Below, in pieces: positions 12,901 to 22,290 of a stretch of 64,000 nucleotides of DNA. Position 1 is the first letter of the stretch. Every line of letters starts with the position of its first letter. Location of the stretch: the NCBI GenBank assembly GCA_030142905.1, contig JASJOG010000198.1:372001-436000 (forward strand). Reading direction: 5' to 3'. Made by a program: the position numbers and the translations under genes. This DNA comes from Heliopora coerulea (Eukaryota; Cnidaria; Anthozoa; Scleralcyonacea; Helioporidae). The notes beneath the pieces were generated by a model that saw only the letters and a list, made by a program, of their open reading frames with translations, was not told the origin of the DNA and ran no database searches.

Positions 12901-15900
12901 ATTATTCTCAGTTACTGTATATTCATGTTCAAAGAAGGGAGTTGTACCTGATGAAATAACCTAATAATGTTCGAGTAACATTTTTTATCATGGAAATTCA
13001 TGTCAATTAATTTATAGACACATCCTTCGAGCATCAAGGCATCGTTAATTGCAACAAGGCCAACTTCATCCTACGAAAGAAATATGGCTATTAGGTAAAT
13101 ACACAACAAAAGGATGAATAAGTGGATGAAGTGGAATAGTGAAATTAATGGACAAACGGAAAAGCAAATGAACTAACCGACGAACAAACAAACGAAAGTG
13201 CGAACGGACGGACGATGGAAGGAGGGAGGGAAAGAAGGAAGAAAGGAAGGAAGGAAGGAAGGAAGGGAAGGAAGGGAAGGAAAGAATGGATGGATGGATG
13301 GATGGATGGATGGATGGATGGAAAGAAGGGCGGAAAGAAGGTAGAAGGAGGAAAGACGTGAGGTAATGAAATATGGATGGAAAGAGGGACTGGGAGGCAA
13401 GAACATGTTAATATATCGAGACATTGACTTAAATTTAGCAAACCTTTGTATACCAACACGGCTTTCCTCTTCGTGTTTGCGATTGGTCCATAACGTCGTC
13501 AGCGACAAGAAAAGAAGCTTGTAGCTGAAAATTCAGCGAAATAATTGAGTTTTTGAGCGATTACTGCTTACACACAGCACGCTACATTACTGGATACATT
13601 TTACTAACTGTTTTGTTCTACTCCATTATAAAGTCTCTTACCCATTCAACACACCAAGCAACAACTACAGCAGAATGAAAGTCTTCTTCAGTTGCTGTTT
13701 TGTCACCAAGTAGAAGTCTCCAAGTGGACAACACGGTCATTCCGCGATTCATTTTGCCTGTATGACATGATCAAGAGAAATAGATAGGTAAGGGAGAAAA
13801 TGAACGTCCCAGTGAACGAACAAATGAACGAGCAAACGAACGAACAAACGAACGAACAAACGTACGAAGGAACAAACGGGCGAACGAACGTGCGAACGAA
13901 CGGACGAACGAACGGACGAACGAACGGACGAACGAACGGACGAACGAACGGACGAACGGACGAACGAACGAACGAACGAACGAGCGAACGAACGAACGAA
14001 CGAACGAACGAGCGAACGAATGAAGGAACGAACGAACGAACGAACGAATGAAGGAACGAACGAACGAACGAACGAACAAGCAAATGGACAAACAAACGAA
14101 CGAGCAACTGAACAAACGGACGAACGAACGAACAAACGAACAAATGAATGAACAAACGAACGAACAAACGAAAGAATATACCAATCAAGGTAGATAGATA
14201 GATAGATGTTTTTATTTGGTAAAGCTTGCAGCCATAGGCTGAATTATGTTTACATTACAAAATACATTCTCTTCAACGAACGATCGCACGAACGAACGAA
14301 CAAACGACAGAAACAATGAGCAAATGAACGATAGGAAGAATTGACAGACAGATGAATTACAGAAAATCTAACGAACAAGCACTCTAGTGTATTTTCTCGT
14401 GTCTGTTTTGTAAATATTACGCAGTCCTACCTCCTGGCAAGTTGTACAAGGCGGACTAAAAAAAATCAGGAAAAGAATACCATCAAGAAGATACTTGAAG
14501 GATAAGACAGGGAGGAGGTTAGCGTAAACATTAAAGACATAGGATCTAATTTCTCAGCGGTCAAAATGATATTTTTTCATAGCCGTCTCATCCTTTGCTT
14601 TTCGAGGTTTTTAGCAGAACAAGATATATTTCGCATAACAAGAAACTTCCCACAATTTTGGCGACCGAAACGATCGTTTTAATCGCTAGAATCACTGAGT
14701 TCACGCTTTTCATTTGATCGATGCAATCGTCAAGGATTTTTTTTTTTTGAGCGATCGCAACAAACTCGGCGTAAGCGGTTGCAGCAATTACGTAGAAACT
14801 AGGCTTATAGCTCGAACATTATTTTTTATGGCGGTTTCTCTTAGGTAAACCGCGTTATTTCTCTCTCACAAGCGGTCCTATTTTTTACCTGGCTGGTTTA
14901 TTTAAGCGGCATTTTTTAATTTTTAGTTTCTCACGATCTAAACAGTTCATCCTCGTCTCGGTAGGTCGGCCAGTCCGCTATACCACGTTATCAGATAATG
15001 TGAGCTCACTTGTTCAACAAGATACTAAAGATGACTTTAGCTGAGCTGACTCGTTTCAATACGACCTCATATTTAATTATTGGCAACTTAACACTGTTTG
15101 CCAAGCTAGTCTGTGGGCCAACCTTGGGCAACCTGGCTAACAAGTCCCAACTTATCTTATGACGGAAAGATTTTCGTCGACAATTCGTAAAGTAAATAAA
15201 GTTGCACTCACGAAGTATCAAAAGGATTTCCATGTTTGGATACTGTAATCCAAACATGCAGGTGTTACTAGACCTGAAAAAAGCGTAAAAAAATACGATC
15301 CGCCGAGCAAATGTTTTTAGCTTGTCGTAAACCAAACAAACATTCCAAGTCTTAGGATTACAGTATCCAAACACAGAAATCCATTGAGTATTTCTTCTAT
15401 ATAGTTGTTAACTTTATCAACACATTGATGAAGTAAGCAGTTCTCCCAAAATTCATCAACCGCCAGTCAGAGACGAGCTTAAACGATCAGCCTCACGATC
15501 AATCAATCAAACTGTTAGGTCAACCAAAGTCAAGCTCCTTGAACGCGGTGAAGTTAAAAAAATAACGCGCATACTTTTTTAAGTCACTCGAAAGTCAAGC
15601 AACATACCAAGTGTTTGGATCACAGCATCCAACCACACAAAAACCATTGCGTATTTGTCTTACAAAATAATGGGAATGACAGTGCAACAAAAACATGAGT
15701 ATTAACCAATCAGAGCCTCCGTGCGAGACACATTACTTGATAACAATGAAAGCGACCAATCGCGAACAATCGCAAACTCGATCTGCGACATACGAAGCTC
15801 TTATCGGCGACCATCGCCGAAATATAAGAACCAGGCTTTACCGATCATCGTCTCGTGTAATGTCACCTTGACGTAATTGGCACCACAAATGGGAATTCAC

Positions 15901-16431
15901 CATAACCTCTCCTTGAAATTTATCCCAGCCGGGATAAAATCTCAAGGCGAGGTTACACAAGTTTTAGCGTCGATTCGTTGACCAAGTTACATTTCGCAAA
16001 AGACTGTATTACAAACCGTTTTTGACAATCGTTATGTATGACATCGCATGAGCGATCGGAAATGGAAGCTGACGTCGCAGGTTGCAACTTCATTGCCACG
16101 CCTTTGAGCCGTGCCTGTCTATGAGTCTCTCCAACACATTGCGACAGCTTTGCGCCCGATGGACTCCAGAGTCCAAAGAATGGATGAAATTAGAAATAAA
16201 GACTCGATTTCAGTTAAATATTGCTACTAACTGCAGGTGTTATTACAGATTGCAAAGTAAAGTTAAGCCAGACATGATAAAGATTTACATCATTACCTCT
16301 CTAAGGTGCTGAACGGCGTCTTTAATTTCTTCGCAAGGTGGGCCAGCAATTTGGTTTAGTATTCCAGGAAAGGCTTCTTCGAACTTTCCTCGATCGGCTA
16401 TCCTCTGAGTCTTACGAGTTGCCGCATCCAT
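6939..16431 (-). CDS. FDPS: Farnesyl/geranylgeranyl diphosphate synthase-like, complete
   Basis: Ten coding exons: 16297-16431, 14431-14455, 13642-13757, 13444-13524, 12948-13070, 12236-12318, 11754-11826, 9587-9664, 7959-8093, 6939-7139. All junctions are GT-AG, all phases agree, total 1050 nt = 349 aa plus TGA, close to the ~350 aa of cytosolic animal FDPS. It condenses IPP with allylic diphosphates. Motifs: GGKMNRG (54-59 region), first Asp-rich DDVMD (101-105), RR 110-111, GQTLDL (~168-173), KTAF (~196), FFQIQ then second Asp-rich DDYLD (239-243), TGKVGTD (~252-258), C-terminal YKRNK. All the expected diphosphate and Mg binding residues are present. Odd point: the residues before DDVMD read QASFLVA, so the position five before the first Asp is Ser where animal FDPS normally has Phe; the -4 Phe is kept. 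That predicts a longer product (C20). Several introns carry tetranucleotide arrays. Confidence 0.97.
7486..7855 (-). repeat. Three copies of the ~100-bp hairpin repeat in FDPS intron 9
   Basis: Inverted relative to the copies in MYB introns: 7486-7588 and 7600-7701 are full length (ttaac...gagttaac ends; ctctggctaacataagacga and ctggctaaccccagacgac cores), and about 7790-7855 is partial (ctaaggccagacgatttta). The two full copies lie 11 bp apart in the same orientation, which suggests local tandem duplication or nested insertion. Confidence 0.6.
8155..9226. repeat. Large (GTAG)n tetranucleotide array in FDPS intron 8
   Basis: The left flank (8155-8390) is a degenerate gtgagtaag-type lead-in. 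From about 8395 the array is nearly pure gtag. Stretches at ~8560-8650, ~8725-8770 and ~8850-8935 show a 16-bp higher-order unit, three gtag followed by one gtaa. A short gtgg run lies at ~9061-9082. Two long Pro-Thr-Tyr-Leu reading frames across it are translation artefacts. In the FDPS transcript the array reads (CCTA)n. It spans over half of the 1.5-kb intron. Confidence 0.95.
10525..10620. repeat. 32-bp tandem repeat, three units
   Basis: Three consecutive 32-bp units containing cagaccaagctatgaaggga. The first differs from the others by one base (cgctatac against cgccatac). Near identity indicates recent expansion. In FDPS intron 7. Confidence 0.95.
10820..11290. repeat. Fold-back element with repeated GCAAC-GGTCATG motif
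   Basis: The left arm around 10897-10996 (gaacaaaacagactccgaaa ... aattcgagttggagaaagac ... tttcgactgtattgca) is repeated inverted at about 11009-11103, so the RNA or DNA could form a long stem with a short loop near 11000. Outside the stem the motif agcaac(a/c)ggtcatg occurs three times direct (near 10842, 10880 and 11128, one variant) and once inverted near 11247. No ORF. In FDPS intron 7; probably a non-autonomous DNA element. Confidence 0.7.
11898..12205. repeat. (GATT)n and degenerate GAAT-type tract in FDPS intron 6
   Basis: Runs of attgattgattg and actgattgactg are followed by degenerate gaatgaat / gaacgaa units, interrupted by an 11-G run near 12052. It ends only about 30 bp from the donor of the exon at 12236-12318. 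Confidence 0.85.
13215..13345. repeat. (GGAA)n / (GGAT)n array in FDPS intron 4
   Basis: A ggaaggaa tract passes into nine or so ggat units (about 13286-13322) and then into degenerate ggaaag sequence. Transcript sense is pyrimidine-rich. Confidence 0.9.
13795..14180. repeat. (GAAC)n array in FDPS intron 2
   Basis: Long cgaacgaa array with frequent single-base variants (ggac, gagc, gaat), including a run of an 8-bp higher-order unit cgaacgga near 13890-13955. Reading frames here give Arg-Ser-Phe-Val artefacts. It begins about 40 bp from the acceptor of exon 3. Confidence 0.92.
14431..14455 (-). other. FDPS: 25-nt FDPS microexon
   Basis: Flanked by TTTTTTTTAG and GTAGGA on the minus strand. 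It encodes SALYNLPG plus one base, supplying the residues that must precede GKMNRG. Without it the phase of exon 1 (0) does not match exon 3 (needs +1). The partial paralogue has the same 25-nt exon at 485-509. Confidence 0.93.
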
Positions 16432-16924
16432 TTTAGGCGCGAATCTACAACCTAAAATTTGAAATAAAAATATTCTTCACAGCCTCGAGCAGTGTATGTC
16501 AATTGCTCAAACAAACTAAAGTGTATGCACAGACTTGTTAGCTTTTGTAACTATTCTGATTTCTCCCTATTGGTCAATACACAACGATGGCATTGACCTT
16601 CACTCGGTCATAGGGTGTTCCTGGTACGACGCCACGATGGCGAAGACTTCCTACGAACCTCGCTGCCACTCGTTGGGCAATCCCCAACGGTGGGCGAATT
16701 TGGTCAGTTTTAGGTTGTTGGAGAAACTTACGACGTAAACAGCTTGATTTACTTTTTTTTTCAGAATCATCCGCAGAGTAACATGAACACAATATTTCAT
16801 GAATTGACCTACACTGCCAAAGTCAGCTAGAAAAGTTTGATTCTGAATTAGAGTCGAAACACTACACATCCTCACAGATATCAAGCGTTAAGTTGTCGCG
16901 AGAATCTCTCGTGCACTTGACTCC

Positions 16925-17005
16925 AGTTGACTCGATAGCTCAATTGGTAGAACAATGGTCCGGTAACCCGAAGATGTGAGTTCGAACTCCGCTCTAGTCA
17001 ACTTT
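16925..17005 (+). repeat. tRNA-derived SINE-like unit
   Basis: gactcgatagctcaattggt is an A-box region and gtgagttcgaactcc a B-box region, and the ends gactcga / tctagtc pair except for one mismatch. The anticodon arm (ggtccggtaacccgaa) is not a proper 5-bp stem, so this is a tRNA-derived repeat head and not a tRNA gene. Confidence 0.6.
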
Positions 17006-17640
17006 TCTAGTTGACTTTAGCAGTTACTATTGTTATTTAAACTTATTCAAACACAGTAACCTTTCAGTGTTCTACTGATTTTCAAAGTGCTGTGTGAGTT
17101 TTCGATAACTTATAAAGTTTCTAAAATTGAAAAACACGCACAGTGGGAAAATAGACGTCGACTGTCTCTGTAGGGAAGATGCCCTTGTCCAGGGACTGCA
17201 TGCACAGGACACGTTTTAAATAAACATGATAACTGGTCGAATTTGAACTTAACTCGACTAAGGGCAAGATATCGAACGAACACGTGCAGCAAGCACTGAT
17301 CGAAACCCGCGAAGTCAATTTTATGAAAAACTATCGCATCGCCACAACACGAAGGAAACAGCACGCGTAGCAGCCTTCGTCGTCGTCGGCCTGCTAGACA
17401 TAGTCTTGACAGACTATGCATAACATCCAAATAAAGGATACTTAAAAGGAAACAAAAACAAAACTAGATAAATAAATAAATAAAAATCATAAGGTTGTAT
17501 AGTTAAAGTTATATTAGTCCTTTCTAAAAGTTCTTTCATGGTTATATGATCCAATTCTTGATCTACATTGTGGTGAAATTTCCCAGAGAAGCATACAATA
17601 TGCTGTATTTTTATCTCAAGCCTCCCCACACGTAATTCCG

Positions 17641-17900
17641 CTCCATAGTTCCTGTTTATTAATGCTAATGTCAGCAGATTTAAGATCTCTTTTACAGGAG
17701 TCTTTCAATCTCAGAAGTGGGCGTCCTCTGTTTCGCTTGCCATTAGAAAGTTCACTTTACAGCAGTTGCTTTGGGATCCTGTCACCTTTCATTCTGATGA
17801 CATGTCCAAGCCATCGCAATCTTCTTTGACTGAGTATCGTATAGATAGCAGCATTTGTACAGCCGATCTTCTTCACAGAAATTTTTTTGACACGGTTTCG
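17641..17900 (-). mobile_element. Decayed LINE (non-LTR retrotransposon) fragment
   Basis: The minus strand encodes QRRLRWLGHVIRMKGDRIPK, a stop (TAA), then SELSNGKRNRGRP followed by LKDSCKRDLKS. This is the widespread RWLGHV...GKRNRGRP...KD.C..D region at the C-terminal end of endonuclease/reverse-transcriptase ORFs of non-LTR elements. An internal stop and the absence of upstream reverse transcriptase motifs mark it as dead and truncated. Confidence 0.8.
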
Positions 17901-19650
17901 TGACTGGTGTCGGGCGGAAGTATCTCAAATACTTCGGCGATTTGATCTTTCCATCGTGATTTTACAGGCCCTCAAGGATTTCGACAACAATTCCATCTTA
18001 AAAGATAGGACTGAAACCAGATCAGCCACAACATTGACTACCAGATTTCCCCACCGCGTTTTATTTTGTGGAGCACAAATTAAGTGGAGATCGTGATCGA
18101 ATATCAATGGCAAAGTCAAGAAAGGGGGGTGGGAAAGTAAAAACATTAATAAATTTCGTAAGACAATGGCTGAAATGTAAAAAGTTCAAAGGTTGGTAAC
18201 TGCCGAGACTAATCGCAAAGAATTCTAATATAATTGAATGGCTGAAATAGATGCCAACAAGGCGCTCGCTTGTCTCCACCAAAGGAAAGTTTGCTAAAGA
18301 AGTGTTGAAATCTCACAATGCTGTTTGAATCATTGTCCAAATGCCAAAGTCAACAATATGGTATTGTATCACCTTAAAAAGGCAGTAGGGTTTAAGTTAC
18401 AACTTGAACAATCTTTGAGGACGCTTGCTAGTGAAATGGCGGTTCCCGAAATATGAGGACACAAACATCAATAGTAACGAAAATTAGACTTCGGTTGATT
18501 TCCTTTTTTTTTTTCTGCCGGTATTGGCTATAGTGTTCGGAAAATTTTACCCCGAGCGCATGAAGAAGTTACCTATAAAATTATGACGCGGTTTCACGAC
18601 TTAAATTTCAGCCTGGGGACAGCTTCTTTGATTTGGAATTCTTCCAGGTATTCTTCCCCGGAGGGGATAAGAACGAGCATGTAGAGTTCATTAAAACTTC
18701 AAATATTCGTGGTTACCTCCCGAGCTGAATAATTACTTTGGCATAAACCACACAAGTGAAATATCATGCATACGTCACACAAGAATGATTTGAAGGTCGA
18801 AGGAGTTAATTCGTAATACTCTGGTATTTCTAAACAACACGGCTTGCACAAAGTTTTTGTGTATTTATTACTAAAAAAGTACAAAAGATATTACTGTGAA
18901 CACACTGACGCACCAAATCTTGTAGCTATTATCAAACCTGTGAAGCAGCAACCCCGCTTATGTAAAAAGTGTTTGTTTTGCTCAAGCAAAACAGGAAATT
19001 ACCTTGTTTGGTCCAGAGGTGATTATCTTCGTATATATCCCGTGATAGATAAGCCAAGCATGTTGCCAGAAAGTGCTGCTCAGTTGTGAGGTTTAGCCAA
19101 ATAAACATTAACCACTTCGTTGATTACCGTGGTTATCCTCGCTTGCTTAAGCACCATGTTGTTCATATGATGGCCTCTGGCAATAAAATGCCGCAGCACC
19201 TTCGTATACTCAAAGTATTCGAAACTGTTTCGGGGCTAATTGCATAAAAGGCTGTTTACATGTACGATTTAATTTTGTGCCTTGCGATTGACATCTTGGA
19301 GTAAGTGTGTAACTGATAAGTATCGAAGATAAACTGTAGCCAATCACAAGCGGATATCTTTCTGCATAAATTGCCATGAGTTTATTGCATACACCAGGAT
19401 GACAAGCACAACGCGCAAAATGACACGAGTAAACAAGTCTTAACGAACCCCTGCCTAGGCTGACGTCAACCTTGGTTTAAGAAGAGATTTCTTAAGAAGT
19501 TATTACATGACGAAAATTCCAGTAAATTTATTTATTTAAAATCACTTTAAAACGGTGACCCTTCGGTGCACGTAGACTGCTGCCAGAATAGTATCATCGC
19601 GAGGAATATTGGGCGTTTGCTTTCGGTCACGTAAAATGGAGTCTAGATTA

Positions 19651-20180
19651 TGGCCCTGTTTGCATGGTGAAAGGGTGACCCTCCTAAGGGGGTGACCTTT
19701 CTTGGTGAGCCAAGAGAGATAACCCTTGTTTACATGATGTAGGGCGACCGTTCTAGGGCAGCTTTACCAGTACGATCACCCTACCTCTGTGTGATCACTT
19801 AGGTTTTGTCCTTCTCACAGATGTCATTTTCTTTGTTTCTAAATTCATTGATTGTGAGAATGGTTTGATGCTGAGATAGTCCTCTCTTCATTCATTACAT
19901 CATTGCTTGCCTGATATCTTTGAAAGATTTTGCCTGCTGTATACATGAGCAAAATCATTGCCGACAATGCAGTGGACTATATTTTGCGTGCATTTACACT
20001 AAAACATGATCCATCAGGAAGGGTTACCCACCCAATGCATTTACATGGCTTAAATAAACAGCATGACCCTTCTGTTAGGGTTACCCTAGCAAGCTGGTAG
20101 GGTAATCCTATCCCAAGGGTCATCCTAGCACACATGTACACAAAATGCAGGAAGACAATTAACTAGGGTGACCCTTCTAT
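19651..20180. repeat. gggtgacc/ggtcaccc-rich MITE-like repeat
   Basis: It begins tggccctgtttgcatgg and repeats gggtgacc, gggttacc and tagggtaa words on both strands, with tttacatg near several boundaries (19733, 20040). Organisation resembles the family A elements (113-464, 45605-45903) but the core word differs. Exact ends are uncertain. No ORF. Confidence 0.45.
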
Positions 20181-21300
20181 ATCATTACACTCCTGTAACC
20201 TACTCCACACATTCTCACATAGAACACATTCCATGTTGGCAACCAGAAATCAGTACATCATAAATAAACATGCTGGTACAGTCATCAATTTATTTTTGAG
20301 ATAAATCTATTGCAATTAGGACTTTAGACACTTATGCATGTGCAAATACTTGGCAAAGGTGTTCTTGACAAACTAGGAGCCTGCACTTAGTGAAAATGGT
20401 CAACAATACTTAAAGATACATGTTGGTGGTGGTTGGTCCTGGTTAGTGAAGTCTTGAGAAAGACTGTTGGTGACTGGCATTTCGACTCTGAAGATGACTG
20501 CCATAGAGGCTGTCAAGACATAAAATTGCCAACAGTCTTTCACAAGATGACACAAACTTGGACAATCTATCATTGCCAACATGTACTGATTCTCCTGGGT
20601 TCAAACCATTTACCTTGGTACTCAAAGAGATCCAAACTCTTGACTAAATTGTCAAAAACTTTGAGATAATTCTTGATATCTACACTCTAGACACATTAAC
20701 CACTGAGAGTGTCATGATCAGAGCCCATGGTGTTGTCATCCGCTGGCATTATCTGTTTAAACAAAGCAATATCATGTTCTGATGACACATCAGTGATAAC
20801 CTGTCCAGTTTGAGCAAGGCAAGCCATTTTACCAGCAACAAGTGTTACAGCACTCAAATAAAAACTGAATTTTTCTGCTACTATGATCTGTAATTACTAT
20901 AATTATAAGGAAGAGGGATTGGATCAAACTTTTCCATATGCTGACTATTGCCATTGAAACGTATTTTCAACTCTTACCTACTTTAACTATCGCCCTTGAA
21001 TGCTTCCCGATTTGCTTCGACAGAAAGACCCAAATCATCAGCCCTAACAGAGGAACATAACTTTTGTTTGAAAGTTGCAAAACTTTCTAGTTTTAGGTAA
21101 ACATGATGGGGGAGATAATTTGTATGGCAGCAGTGAAATGAGTCCACGACATTCACAATAATAGATCAGCGGAGTCTTCTACCCGTGTAATTACGTTCTT
21201 CAGAATTATTGTTAATGTAATTCATTCTATGGTGATTCGGATTTCTCGTGAAATTTTAATCACAATATATGTACATTTTATGCACAAAAAACTGTTGACA

Positions 21301-21450
21301 ACCAGGGGCGGACCCAAGATTTTAGGAACGGGGGACGTGAACACGAGCGCCGAAGGCGCGAGAAATTTCAAGGGGGGTCCAGGGGCATGCTTCCCAGGGA
21401 AATTTTGAATTCCTAGGCATGTGAAATGCTCTTTCTAACATTTTGGGGGT
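21301..21450 (-). repeat. Dispersed repeat with ggggcatgcttccc core
   Basis: The segment aggggcatgcttcccaggga, then tttgaattcctagg, recurs near 33395-33470 (gggggcatgcttcctagaaa, then tttgaattcttggg) and in inverse form near 25065-25140 (tttccggggctgcatgcccc). A weaker inverse copy is at about 24345-24425. Four scattered copies indicate a mobile repeat. It starts accaggggcggaccc, like the termini of the family at 33340. Confidence 0.55.
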
Positions 21451-22154
21451 AGTTTTAAGCAAGATTTCAATAAAATACCTAGCCATAAATAACACAATTC
21501 TTTTCAAAAAATCAAGCACAAGTCAATATCTTTATAGCGTATCTCTGAGCAGAATGTTATTTTGGCCACAGACAATGATGATCATTGCATCACGACAATC
21601 ACCTTTATATTTTTTGCAATTCTCGTTGATCTGCCTTTACCTGCCGGAAAGCATTCCCAGTTGCGATTGCGAAAAACGTGTTTTAGTAACTGAGGCTAGG
21701 TAACTATTTCCATTATCATTACAGAAAACTGTCTGCGTCTACAGTATGCAAACTGGCACGTATGCGCAAAGCGAGGTACGTACGCCTCTTTCGCCCCCCC
21801 CCCCCCCTCTCTCTACATCTGTGCCTGACAACACATCGTAATTACAATAGAGTTTTTTCAAGCAAAGGTCTTTGAGACAAGCTTACTTCAAGTAACCGTG
21901 TCAAAATGTATTTCACCGTGTCAGTTAGGAATGGGACAGGAAAGGTGGGTGACCAGTTACCCTAGTCACCCCCCTACATTCGCTCTTGGCATTGTTATAG
22001 GGCGAATAACTACTCGCAATGGACCTGACCACCCTCTGAAGCATTGCATGCGGTCTAATTCATTCACACAACTAAACATGTTCGGATCAAGAACCTGCTT
22101 GTAGCAATAATCAGTTATGAAATTTATATTTTAGAAGTTTGAGGGCTTGGAGAT

Positions 22155-22290
22155 ATCTTTAGATGATAGATAAACGTTCGTCAAACTCTATCCTCAGAAA
22201 AACGATTTCTGAGCCCCAGACGGGGATCAAATCCTCAACCTTCTGATGACCGGTGAGACGCTCTAACCATTGAGTTACTACTAAGAAGCA
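22155..22290 (-). repeat. tRNA-derived repeat, second family, copy 1
   Basis: On the minus strand gtaactcaatggttagagcg (A-box) and gaggatttgatccccgtc (B-box) precede ggggctcagaaatcg and then gagtttgacgaacgtt. The copy at 59396-59525 (plus) shares the A-box, ggggctcagaaatcgtttt and tttgacgaacgttcatctat. The shared non-tRNA tail shows a SINE family. Confidence 0.65.

Noticed and set aside
13703..14188. Overlapping minus and plus ORFs rich in Arg-Ser-Phe-Val or Asn-Glu-Arg-Thr
   Set aside because: Artefacts of the GAAC array; they also overlap the true FDPS exon 3 in another frame.
16925..17005. Functional tRNA gene
   Set aside because: A- and B-boxes are present but the anticodon stem does not pair and the acceptor stem has a mismatch; related decayed copies show it is a repeat.
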